Source of the DNA: JAUSIF01 sp963711595
Lineage (GTDB): Bacteria > Pseudomonadota > Alphaproteobacteria > Rhizobiales > Xanthobacteraceae
Assembly: GCA_963711595.1 (NCBI GenBank)
Contig: CAVQER010000002.1
Location: 1-64,000, forward strand
Direction: 5' to 3'
DNA length: 64,000 nucleotides
A program made the position numbers and the translations under genes. The notes below the pieces were generated by a model. It did not search any database. It was not told the origin of the DNA and worked only from the letters and a program-made list of their open reading frames with translations. Positions 9,909-17,651 of the stretch are shown here, one piece after another. Numbering within the stretch: the stretch's first letter is position 1; each line of letters starts with the position of its first letter.

Positions 9909-10907
9909 TCATTCAGCGGTTCTCCTCTTCCCTAGCGGACGCAATTTTTTCGGTTCGGCCGCTGCCGACCCAGGATCAACCCGATTGCTGGCATTCTGTT
10001 GATTCTCTTGGCGCACGAGCGTTCGAACTTGTGGCGTGACACAGACCGTGTCTCCTGCGAATGCTTCACGCCAGACGAAACCTGACTTGCACGAGTTCGG
10101 GCCGTAGGGCCCGCGAGGATCAACACGGGAAGCATTCGTAGCATTCTCTACGGCTGCTCGGTCGCGCGCAGCGGGTACTACACAGACCAGGTCGTTCGGG
10201 ACGGCTAGGCGCCACACAAACCCGGACTTGCAAGTGGCGGGACCGGCGTGGAGTGAGCTGGTCGCTGCTGGTGCCGGTGCGGGACCGGGTGCCGGCTGAG
10301 TTGCCACTGCCGGCTGCGCTGCTGGCAGCGGACCACAAGTCAGACCAACGGCGTCAATGAAGATGCCGGCGCGGCCATGGAGGCCGGTGGCAAACTCGAA
10401 CGCCGGACAGGCAGTCTCGACTAATTCCGTGCCGAAGGGGCCTGACCCGCGCGGGCGGTTCTCGGGCGTCGTCAGCGGTCCGAAGTGGCGCGCGACCAAG
10501 TCTGGTCCGTTCGCGATAGCGCACGTGAAGGCGATCGAGTGCCCGACGTTGGTCGGGCCGTCGCCCTTGGTTTCCTGATACTTGATCCGCGCGATTGCCC
10601 AATCTGCCGGGCACTGCGCTGACGAGGGACCGCCCCCACCGGAGACACCGATCCTCCCGCCAGCAGGACGCGGATTGACAAATTTCCGTGTGCTGCCGTC
10701 GAACGACGCGCAAACGATGCGGAGATTGTCGATCCACGCGCCGGTCCGACCTTCAAAGCCGGTCATAAAGGACCCAGCGGGACATGAGACGCGAAAGGGA
10801 CCGCCACGGCCGCTGCCCTGCGCCTGCAGGTCTATCGCGAGGGCGGGTATCGTAGCGGAAGCGAAAAGTGTGCTGATAGCGATTGTGACTGAAGTCCTGC
10901 GGATCAT
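9909..10907 (-). CDS. Secreted protein with lectin-like domain and two C-terminal Cys repeats
   Basis: The ATG at 10907 gives a signal peptide (MIRRTSVTIAISTLFASATIP-ALA) and a mature protein of about 310 residues. Residues about 30-200 hold two related segments, GPFRVSCPAGSFMTGFEGR and ...ACPAFEFATGLHGRAGIFID, each followed by LxxxC; this spacing recalls jacalin or vitelline-membrane-like beta-prism repeats, but that is inference. A Pro/Ala-rich linker follows, then two copies of a motif CKSGFVWRxAxxxDxVCVxP. The same repeat occurs in many secreted rhizobial proteins of unknown role. A GGGGGGA tract precedes the start. An extracellular carbohydrate-binding role is possible. Confidence 0.7.
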   Translation of the reverse strand: MIRRTSVTIAISTLFASATIPALAIDLQAQGSGRGGPFRVSCPAGSFMTGFEGRTGAWIDNLRIVCASFDGSTRKFVNPRPAGGRIGVSGGGGPSSAQCPADWAIARIKYQETKGDGPTNVGHSIAFTCAIANGPDLVARHFGPLTTPENRPRGSGPFGTELVETACPAFEFATGLHGRAGIFIDAVGLTCGPLPAAQPAVATQPAPGPAPAPAATSSLHAGPATCKSGFVWRLAVPNDLVCVVPAARDRAAVENATNASRVDPRGPYGPNSCKSGFVWREAFAGDTVCVTPQVRTLVRQENQQNASNRVDPGSAAAEPKKLRPLGKRRTAE

Positions 10908-11736
10908 TTTCGTCCCCCCGCCCGCACCATTGCCAGGCTGCCGGATCACCCTACCGTAATAGGGCTGCCGCGGGGAATCATGCCGACGGATGAGGAAGAG
11001 GGATACAAAAGTATAGGACCGGGCGCAGGTTAGGACCATCCGGCCTTTGACTGGTCCAGTCGATCGCGTGTGAGGGGCGTGAAATGCGGTGCGTAAAATT
11101 CAGATTGCTGGCCGCACCAAGGCCCCAGAGTGGTTTCGCTTGCCAAACAACAATTCAACACCTGATGCATCAACTCGCGGAAAACAGTGCCAACCCCATT
11201 GATATTGTTGAGATGTGGTGAGCCCGGATGGAAGCGGACCAATTGCGATTTTTCAGGGGCTTAGCGGCAGAGACTGCCAAACCTTCGTCCGTATTGCGTC
11301 GTTGAACGCCTTGGCGAATTTCTCACTTTGCCAAACCTGTTCTGTGTTGATTCAAACGCCGCCATGCTCAGTGAGATCGAAAGCGGTACCTCTTAACATT
11401 GGAGCGGCGATACAGCGGAAATCTTCCTGCGACCGCCAGAGATTTCTGACCTTCGCACGCCGACTTCTCGGGTCGTATCCACTTCGAGATTGCGAAAGAT
11501 CTCACCGACGCCAAACATTCCAACCTCGGCGAGACGAAGTTGATGCCGGCATTGCTCTCGTCCAAGGGATTTGCCGGGGGCGCCGATGACCGCAATTCCT
11601 GCCGCCTACGCGGCATCACAAGCACAGAGAGTCCGATGACTTAAGAATGCTCTCCAGAATCGAGTTCAGATTCCGCGCTGCGGATACCCACCCGGTCGGC
11701 CGCGATCAGAAAGTTGCTAATGCGCGCGGCCCGCAT
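10908..11736. other. Long stretch without a supported gene
   Basis: Short frames on both strands have no start signals or protein-like composition. Around 11450-11640 one plus-strand frame reads like a decayed coding piece (HFEIAKDLTDAKHSNLGE) but has an upstream stop and no start. At 11218-11245 the minus strand resembles the 3' end of a tRNA, without the rest of one. I see no complete element. Confidence 0.45.
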
Positions 11737-11761
11737 GGAACCCGGAAAAACTTCCATCGTT
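11737..11761 (+). promoter_or_regulatory. EcfG-type (general stress response) promoter
   Basis: GGAAC at 11737-11741 and CGTT at 11758-11761 are separated by 16 bases, matching the -35/-10 consensus of alphaproteobacterial EcfG sigma factors. It is 23 bases upstream of the ATG of the small gene at 11785, a suitable distance. Confidence 0.7.
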
Positions 11762-11784
11762 AAAAGCGTTAAAACGGGCTGTCC

Positions 11785-12042
11785 ATGAAAAAGGCAACAG
11801 AATATCGGCGTCAAGCTGAAGAGTGCAGGAAGTTGGCGGCTACGGCCGCCCTGCCGGAGCACCGCGCTCAGTTGATCAAGATGGCGGACACCTGGAACAT
11901 GCTTGCCGAGCAACGCGAGCGCGAACTTGCTCGTCAAGCACGACTGAAATCGTTGTCGCCGAGCAACGGCGCACCCACCGCGGTTCCCGGTCGCTTGAGG
12001 ATTCCCGGGTCTCAAGCCTCGCCGTCCGAAGCCGAGACTTGA
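11785..12042 (+). CDS. Small helical protein of a locally amplified family, 85 residues
   Basis: It begins MKKATEYRRQAEECRKLAA, continues with PEHRAQLIKMADTWNMLAEQ and ends in a Pro/Ser-rich tail. It is predicted to be helical and cytoplasmic, with the pattern ECRxLAxxAxxPxHRxQLxxMAxTWxxLAxxR. It is the first of three consecutive relatives (this gene, the broken copy at 12136 and the gene at 12474), and two more distant relatives lie at 48386 and 49083. The EcfG-type promoter 23 bases upstream points to expression under general stress. The family is common in Hyphomicrobiales, but I know of no function. Confidence 0.7.
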   Translation: MKKATEYRRQAEECRKLAATAALPEHRAQLIKMADTWNMLAEQRERELARQARLKSLSPSNGAPTAVPGRLRIPGSQASPSEAET

Positions 12043-12135
12043 CCACCACCGCTCTCGAGTGCGCGGTACTTCAAAAATCTGTGAAGGAACCTATCCCTAA
12101 GTGTGAACCGGACTTAGGGTGATGCGTTGCCTCGT

Positions 12136-12323
12136 ATGGAAGACGCAGCCAAATTCCGCCGAAAGGCGGACGAGTACTGGCGTCTGGCGCAGAAGATCGC
12201 TTGCGGGAACACCAGGAGCAGTTCCTGAATGCTGCCGCCGAATGGGACGCGTTGGCCGCCCGGGAAGAAAAATCAATGCTGAAAAAAAACGTTGGCCGCT
12301 CCAAAGAGAACTCGTCCTCCTAG
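12136..12323 (+). pseudogene. Second tandem copy of the small helical family, frameshifted
   Basis: From the ATG at 12136 the sequence reads MEDAAKFRRKADEYWRLAQKI; after one frame change near 12205 it continues LREHQEQFLNAAAEWDALAAREEK and ends at TAG 12321. The combined product aligns along its length with its neighbours at 11785 and 12474. One single-base indel is the only defect. Confidence 0.65.
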
Positions 12324-12403
12324 GAACCTTCGCGGCCGTCACCGATTAAGAGTGCGCGACGGTTTTCCCATCACGCCCTCATCTCCCTAGCCCGTCGCAT
12401 CAA

Positions 12404-12439
12404 GCCGCCCCGGTCGGATGTGCACCGGGGCCGCTTTTT
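12404..12439 (+). terminator. Rho-independent terminator
   Basis: An 11-bp GC-rich stem with one mismatch (GCCGCCCCGGT with ACCGGGGCCGC) is followed by five T residues. It lies about 80 bases after the end of the broken copy at 12136 and just before the next family member. Confidence 0.6.
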
Positions 12440-12473
12440 GTCAGGACGCCGACACACCGCCACGCAGGACGAA

Positions 12474-12668
12474 ATGCAGCAAGTCGCTGATTACAGACGC
12501 CACGCAGACGAATGCCGGCAACTTGCCGCCACTGCAACTATTCCGACGCACAGAGACCAGTTGCTGGAAATGGCGCGGACTTGGGAAATGCTGGCACACC
12601 AGCGGGAGAAAGAACTTGCCCGGCAGGGGAGAATTGCCGCGCTTAACAACGATGCTGGAAACCCGTGA
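12474..12668 (+). CDS. Third tandem copy of the small helical family, 64 residues
   Basis: The ATG at 12474 has AGGA six bases upstream. The product reads MQQVADYRRHADECRQLAAT, then PTHRDQLLEMARTWEMLAHQ. It is closely similar to the protein at 11785, sharing ADECR/AEECR, HRxQLxxMAxTWxMLAxQRExELARQ. The preceding terminator at 12404-12439 suggests its own transcription. Function unknown. Confidence 0.65.
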   Translation: MQQVADYRRHADECRQLAATATIPTHRDQLLEMARTWEMLAHQREKELARQGRIAALNNDAGNP

Positions 12669-12737
12669 CGGTGGTGGAACGACTTGGAGAATTCGACAGC
12701 GTCCGCTGCTCCCTTCGAATGAGCGACCAACGCGTAA

Positions 12738-12830
12738 TCAACTGAATGTACCCAACAAGATTGTAAGGATATACGCGAACACAACGGCAGTCGCTGCCGA
12801 GGCGATGTACTGCACTTGAACAGTCGTCAT
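12738..12830 (-). CDS. Possible 30-residue single-helix membrane peptide
   Basis: The ATG at 12830 has GAGG about 10 bases upstream and encodes MTTVQVQYIASAATAVVFAY followed by ILTILLGTFS: a short polar start and one membrane helix. It is too small to identify by family, and chance cannot be excluded. Confidence 0.35.
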   Translation of the reverse strand: MTTVQVQYIASAATAVVFAYILTILLGTFS

Positions 12831-13051
12831 GGGATCGTGGACCTCTACGGCTCGAGTAGCTGGGGTGATCAGGGGCCACAACGACGGAGCGACAGTCACG
12901 TTCCCAGCGCAGAGTCGCACAGCAAACTCCAGGCGGCGATTTCCTCTGCGGCATTTGTTCACTTGCGAGGGAGTACTTTGCGAGCGATATCGTCGGCCAT
13001 GAGTAAGCGTACGCGTAAGAAACACTTCGAACGATCACAATAAAAGAGTTG

Positions 13052-13213
13052 ATGGCTCTTTCTAGCCGCCAGCTGCGCACGCGTGCATATTCCAAGCGTC
13101 CGCTCGTGGGACGGCCAAAACCTGACGCACCGTACACCGAGACCGGTCGCCTTGGTCCTGATGATTTGAAGCGCTGGCGTAAGCCGGAAAAGCCGATCGA
13201 GATCATCGGCTGA
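13052..13213 (+). CDS. Possible small basic protein, 53 residues
   Basis: The ATG at 13052 follows AAAGAG and encodes MALSSRQLRTRAYSKRPLVG, then RPKPDAPYTETGRLGPDDLK and a basic end. It is rich in Arg, Lys and Pro, with no hydrophobic segment. Coding character is moderate; no family is recognised. Confidence 0.35.
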   Translation: MALSSRQLRTRAYSKRPLVGRPKPDAPYTETGRLGPDDLKRWRKPEKPIEIIG

Positions 13214-13330
13214 TCCGCATCAGGGCCAGTACTTCTACCGACTGCCTTCGGTGCCGGTCCCGCGTAGGCCAAGGCGCGAACAAATTACTTTGGTGATTCG
13301 CGGGGGAAGTGCGATGTCGCCGCGATCGGG

Positions 13331-13486
13331 ATGAACTTGTTCTATCCAGATCGCCGGTGCGAATTGTGCATCGAGCTTTCGACGCCGATTGACAGCACGA
13401 TGCCGGAGAACACGGTTGTTCTTGACGAGGTTCGGCGTCTGCATGAAGCATTGGGGCGCATCATCAGCGAGCAACGTATCAACTGA
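13331..13486 (+). CDS. Possible small protein, 51 residues
   Basis: The ATG at 13331 is preceded by GATCGGG and encodes MNLFYPDRRCELCIELSTPI, then a helical segment ENTVVLDEVRRLHEALGRII. A CxxC pair near the N-terminus (CELC) and a regular C-terminal helix make it look like a real small protein. No family recognised. Confidence 0.4.
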   Translation: MNLFYPDRRCELCIELSTPIDSTMPENTVVLDEVRRLHEALGRIISEQRIN

Positions 13487-13529
13487 TGAAGACTGGCGGA
13501 CGCCCGAGCCGCCAATTCGAGATTATCGG

Positions 13530-13664
13530 CTAAAATCTTAGCGCCACAGTGCGCTCGATGACGGAAGTTGCGACGGTGGCCGCCGCCTGCGTGTAGGTTC
13601 CGTCGTAGAAAATTACGTCGGCCCCCAGCAGCACAATCGATACCAATAGAACCGTGCGCGCCAT
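13530..13664 (-). CDS. Possible small membrane protein, 44 residues
   Basis: The ATG at 13664 encodes MARTVLLVSIVLLGADVIFY, then DGTYTQAAATVATSVIERTV. One membrane helix is followed by an amphipathic tail. Similar short ...LLxADxxFxxGxYTxAA... proteins are common in Hyphomicrobiales genomes (recalled, not searched). In-frame starts also exist at 13679 and 13712. Confidence 0.45.
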   Translation of the reverse strand: MARTVLLVSIVLLGADVIFYDGTYTQAAATVATSVIERTVALRF

Positions 13665-13905
13665 GCCGGCATGCTGCATCGTGACGATTAAGGACGGATT
13701 ACCGGACACCACAAACGCTGGCGGAAGCCCGAGAAGCCAAATCGTCGTTTAGGTTCATTTGCCTGGGCAGACGCCGGCACTCTTTGGCTGTCTCGCGAAA
13801 CTTGGCGGCGGCGGCCAATGTCCGTTCCATGAACCGATCCCAGCAAGTTTCGAGGAGTTGAAGCTGCGCAAAATTGAACAGTTGGAACTCGCCTGAAGGC
13901 GAGCA

Positions 13906-14079
13906 CTATTTGCTCTTGTTGTCGCCATTCGCTGCCGAGTGAGTGCTGAGGGCGCGCAAAAGCAGTTCCCTGACCGCAGCTGACCGAGTGAGAATGCGTT
14001 CCCGGAACTGGAAGTCCGAAATGGCCTCAAGCAGTTCGGGTTCAATGTCGACCGCGAGTCGGATAGTGCGCGGCTTCAT
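13906..14079 (-). CDS. Ribbon-helix-helix (CopG-like) DNA-binding protein, 57 residues
   Basis: The ATG at 14079 encodes MKPRTIRLAVDIEPELLEAI, then SDFQFRERILTRSAAVRELLLRAL. The R-T-I-R-L-A-V strand followed by two helices, with the R-S-A-A-V-R-E-L-L segment, is the ribbon-helix-helix pattern of CopG/ParD-like regulators. Such proteins bind DNA as dimers and often regulate plasmid copy number or act as antitoxins. No toxin gene is next to it; the upstream neighbour is a 298-base gap. This stretch reads better as coding than any overlapping frame. Confidence 0.6.
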   Translation of the reverse strand: MKPRTIRLAVDIEPELLEAISDFQFRERILTRSAAVRELLLRALSTHSAANGDNKSK

Positions 14080-14322
14080 ACGTCGGCTAACGCACCAAAC
14101 GCTAACTAGTTCAGTGGGAGAACGAAACCCGAATAGAGTTCCGCTTTCACTTGACCAGGACCTTTCCTAATTTCGTCGGCGCAAATCCTCATCGACAAGG
14201 CCGCACCGATCATTCAGCGAGTAGCGGCTCATAGCCAGCATCCGAACTAGCGAAAGGATCTCGGTAAATTGACCGACGGCTTCGGGCTTTAGGGAATGCG
14301 CGACGAGAAACCAGAAATATTT

Positions 14323-14349
14323 CGGCCTCACCGCCGCTGGATGAGGCCG
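14323..14349 (-). terminator. Probable terminator of the repeat-protein gene
   Basis: The 8-bp perfect stem CGGCCTCA/TGAGGCCG with an 11-base loop lies about 30 bases after the stop at 14379. On the minus strand it is followed by AAATATTTC, a weak U-rich tail. Confidence 0.55.
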
Positions 14350-14378
14350 AAGGTAGTCTGACTATATTCGGCGGTCGT

Positions 14379-14675
14379 CTACTTGGTCCCGCCGGGGTTT
14401 ACCCCGCTCTCCGTTGTGCCTGTTTTGCCTTGCTGGCCGGTGGCGGACTCGCCCGACTTATTTTCTGGCATGCGGGGTGTGCCTTCAGTCACCATCCCGC
14501 GGGGTTCAGCGCCCTTGCTGGGGGGCGCGACGCCGCTTTCAGTCGTGCCTGTCTTGCCTTGCTGACCGGTCGCTGATTCACCGGACTTATTCGGATCCTG
14601 CTGAGCGTGAAGGTTCCCTGATCCAATTATCAACGCTGCTGCGGCGGCAGTTGCCATCAGTATTTCTCGTTTCAT
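14379..14675 (-). CDS. Secreted low-complexity repeat protein, 98 residues
   Basis: The ATG at 14675 has a strong GGAGGA site and gives a signal peptide (MKREILMATAAAAALIIGSG..LHA). The mature protein is hydrophilic and contains the unit NKSGESATGQQGKTGTTE twice, separated by a Pro/Gly-rich spacer, and ends NPGGTK. It has no cysteines and no catalytic pattern. The repeat is Gly/Thr/Gln/Lys-rich and probably disordered, resembling small stress-induced periplasmic proteins of rhizobia. An EcfG-type promoter lies 34 bases upstream and supports a general stress role. Confidence 0.75.
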   Translation of the reverse strand: MKREILMATAAAAALIIGSGNLHAQQDPNKSGESATGQQGKTGTTESGVAPPSKGAEPRGMVTEGTPRMPENKSGESATGQQGKTGTTESGVNPGGTK

Positions 14676-14708
14676 CAGTTCCTCCGAGCGGTTTCTCTGC
14701 TGTGAGAA

Positions 14709-14734
14709 AACGACGTCGCGTGCGATTTCGTTCC
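14709..14734 (-). promoter_or_regulatory. EcfG-type promoter of the repeat-protein gene
   Basis: On the minus strand GGAAC (14734-14730) and CGTT (14712-14709) are separated by 17 bases, the general-stress sigma factor consensus, 33 bases before the start codon at 14675. Confidence 0.75.
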
Positions 14735-14814
14735 TCGTCGAGCTACGACCGTCAGCTGAAAGAAAACCGTACCGAAGCGCTACTCTGAAGCGCCACACTC
14801 TAGTGCAGCGAATG

Positions 14815-15051
14815 TCAGCGGACGAAGTCGTATTTCCTTCCGAGGATTTTCACGATGGCGGACAAAAAGCGGTGGCAGTCAGGAGGGACGACCTTTCCGG
14901 GTTGGGGCGTCGTTTCGGCAATCCACTTTCCAGCCCCTTCTGAGGCTGAAGTGACGACAACGCCGCTAACATAGTTGTCGCACTCCGGATAAACCTCCCG
15001 AAGCCTTTCCATGATCATTGCCTCAAGTTCCGAAGCAGTCTTTTCCTGCAT
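14815..15051 (-). CDS. Conserved hypothetical protein, 78 residues
   Basis: The protein reads MQEKTASELEAMIMERLREV, then YPECDNYVSGVVVTSASEGA, a segment with a single Trp (GKWIAETTPQP) and a C-terminal helix ending KILGRKYDFVR. It is small, soluble and of normal composition. The layout helix-strand-strand-helix is seen in several short Bradyrhizobium-type proteins without known function. It lies immediately downstream of the truncated end of the glycosyltransferase, in the same orientation, and may mark the edge of the accessory region. Confidence 0.6.
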   Translation of the reverse strand: MQEKTASELEAMIMERLREVYPECDNYVSGVVVTSASEGAGKWIAETTPQPGKVVPPDCHRFLSAIVKILGRKYDFVR

Positions 15052-15128
15052 TACCGGCGCTTACGAATACAGGGCATGCGAAGCCTATGAATGTTGCGAC
15101 GGCGTTGCGACGAGGGGCGGCGAAATTC

Positions 15129-16626
15129 TCAAGCCATTGAGATAGTGGAGAAAGTTGCGCCTTTGACAGGGTGGAGCCAACCCTTGAACCAGCGCGTCCG
15201 CTGTCGCAGCCATTGCGCTAATGCGACCGGCGCTTCCTCCCAGGTTGTCGAACCGATGACACCGGTCCGGTAACCGAAACGGGCAAGCCGCATTCCGAGG
15301 TCGGCGTCTTCTGTGACGTTGAACGGGTCCCATCCGCCGACCTTCCGCAGCACGTCGGCGCGAAAATGGTTCGAAGTGCCGCCGAGCGGCAGCGGGAGGC
15401 GCAGCTTCGCAAGTGCCGGGAGAAATACATCGAACTGGCCCGCGTACTCCGCCGCGAAATGCCGGCTAAGCCATCCATCGCTCGCATTGTCAATCGCGAG
15501 ACGCGCTTGCACGCAGGCGAGCTCCGGTGGCCCAACTGCAAACGCAGCCAGTGCCTGGCGCAACTGGTCCGGCTCCGGCTCGTCTTCGGCATCGAATACA
15601 ACGACGAACGAGCCCCGTGCGAAGGGCAGGGCGCTTGCGAGCGCTTTCGGCTTCGTGCGCGGACCGGACCGCGGGGGCGCGATGATTTCGAACGGCGCCC
15701 CGACACCAATTCTCGCAACCGCGGCGCGCGTCTCGAGGTCGTCCTCCTCGAGCACGAGTTTGATATCGAGCTTCTCCGGCGGATAGTCGAATTCGCTTCA
15801 ACGCGGCGATCAGGTTCGCCACGACCGCCGCCTCGCCGCGAAGCGGTGCGATGATGGTGTAGATCGGCAACGAGCGATCGGGAATACGGGCTGCACGTTC
15901 GGGTATAACGGACACGGCGCACGCCGCCAGACGCAGCACTGTCCACGAAATAAAAAGAAGCGTGAGAAGATATTCGGTCGCGACATGCAGTGAGTTCATG
16001 GCGAAGAGTACGGCCGCGATCATTGCGGTTCCCGCTGCGGCCGCGAACCGGCGGGCATTGTCGCGGCCGTATCTTGCCGCCGAGAGGTCCGGACGCGATG
16101 TCCGAAGCCCGTTCACCGCCTGCTGGGTGAGTTGCGGGCGGAAAACTTTGCGTACGTGGTTCGACAGTCTTTCCGGCGATGCGATGCGAAGGTGCGCTGC
16201 GAGCCGTGGCTCCCGCGCGATCGCCGCGGCGAATCGCCGGATGCCGTTGCCGCGCGGCGCGACCGTGATCAACTCCTCGCCGCGCGTGCCTCGCCGCACA
16301 AGGACGCCCTTGCTCGCTACGTCCAGGCGGGTGGCCGGATCGTCTTCCCGGAGCGGATCCAGGAAAACGCCGAGCTGCTCGGCGAGCGCCGAGGCGATCA
16401 GATCAGGCGAGAGAATTCCGTGGCAGCGCAGCACCTCGTCGACGCCCACTCCGAGCGCGTCGGCGCGGCGTGAGGCCGCATCAAGCAGGGCCGGATCAAC
16501 GAGGGATTCAAAAATGCGCGCTTCAGTCGAGAGCAGCGAGGCGCGACGTCGCGCGACCCCGGCCGGATGGGCTCGCACGGCCCCAGCCGGAGCCAAGCGC
16601 TCCGAAGCACCCCGAAATGTACGCAT
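15129..16626 (-). pseudogene. Family 2 glycosyltransferase with N-terminal MshEN-like domain, frameshifted and C-truncated
   Basis: From the ATG at 16626 (in-frame alternative 16653) the protein starts with an MshEN/GspE-N-like domain (residues about 50-180, ILSPDLIASALAEQLGVFLDP), a membrane segment near 225-260, and the start of a GT2 catalytic domain (PIYTIIAPLRGEAAVVANLI). At about 15793 one extra C shifts the frame; the catalytic domain continues in the next frame with KLDIKLVLEEDD, FDAEDEPEPDQL, NVTEDADLGMRL and QRTRWFKGW, the D-D-D-QxxRW signature of processive transferases. Directly after WFKGWL the family sequence stops and 14 unrelated residues lead to TGA. The normal C-terminal membrane helices are missing, so something has cut the gene at about 15160. 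Confidence 0.8.
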
Positions 16627-16786
16627 CCCCGCCCACCGCGCTATTTTGCGCAAAAGGCTAGGCGGCCGCCGTGACGGGCACTATCCGGGGGCCGCACAAA
16701 AACTCAAGAATCGGCCCGTTGCTCGCGCGACTAGGCCGCCGGCCGTCACCCGTCTAAAAGATGCATTCACCGGACAAGGTCGACCA

Positions 16787-17651
16787 ATGCGCGTTCCCAA
16801 AGCTAAGACGGCCCTCGTTCTTTGCGTATCTTTCCTCCTGATTGCCTGTGCGTGGACGTCCCAGCCGGCCTCCGCGCAGACAGGCAACGTCATGGTCCCC
16901 GGTTTCTGGGACCCGAAGCGCCGGCCCGAGCGGCCCGACGTTTCCCGTTTGCCCTCGATCCGCTTCATGACGGAAGAAGACTATCCGCCATTCAACTTTC
17001 GCGGTCCGGGCGGACAGCCCATCGGGTTCAACATTGATCTCGCCCGTGCGATCTGTGTCGAGATCGGTGTCACTTGCACCGTGCAGGTGCGCCGGTTCGA
17101 CACTCTGCTCGGCGCGCTCAGCGAAAATCGCGGCGACGCGATCATCGCCTCGCTCGCCATCGCACCAGAGTTGCGCGCCCGCGTAGCTTTCACGGACCGC
17201 TACTATCGGACGCCGGCGCGTTTCGTCGTGCAAAGGTCCTTTCCGCCCGAGGACCTCACACCGGAGCGAATCGCGGGCCGTCGCGTCGCCGTCGTCGCAG
17301 GCAGCGCGCACGAAGCCTACTTGCGCGCGTTCTTCGCGGAGACCGCGCTGCATAGCCAGCCAACGATGGAAGCCGCACTCACCGCGTTGAAGCGCGGTGA
17401 GGCCGACCTCGTGTTCGCCGACGGGATCGCGCTTTCGTTCTGGCTCAACGGCACCGGCTCCGAACGATGCTGCGAGTTTCGAGGCGGGCCTTTCACGGAG
17501 AGCCGCTACTTTGGTGAAGGGGTTGGCATCGCCGTCAAGCGCGACAACGATTTCCTGCGCCGCGTCCTCAACTACGCGCTGTTCCGGCTCTGGGAAAAAG
17601 GCGTCATCGCGGACCTCTATCTGCGCTATTTCCCGAGTCGGCTTTTATTGA
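16787..17651 (+). CDS. Periplasmic amino-acid-type binding protein (SBP_bac_3), stop lost by a 1-base insertion
   Basis: The ATG at 16787 gives a signal peptide (MRVPKAKTALVLCVSFLLIA..., ending near residue 31). The mature part has the SBP_bac_3 fold: IRFMTEEDYPPFNFRGPGG, GFNIDLARAICVEIGV, a first-lobe/second-lobe hinge around RIAGRRVAVVAGSAHEAYL, and ADLVFADGIALSFWL. The end reads ADLYLRYFP and then, with one extra A near 17636, SRLLL... with no stop. Without that A it would read RYFPVGFY and stop with TGA at 17649, overlapping the ATG of the MFS gene by one base. No ABC permease or ATPase follows; the partner appears to be the MFS transporter. Confidence 0.8.

Noticed and set aside
11215..11250. 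Minus-strand TCCATCCGGGCTCACCA resembling a tRNA 3' end (possible attachment site)
   Set aside because: No D-arm or anticodon arm precedes it and no full copy is in the window to compare with, so it cannot be called an att site.
11440..11640. Possible decayed coding sequence on the plus strand
   Set aside because: No start codon, an upstream in-frame stop and no recognisable family.
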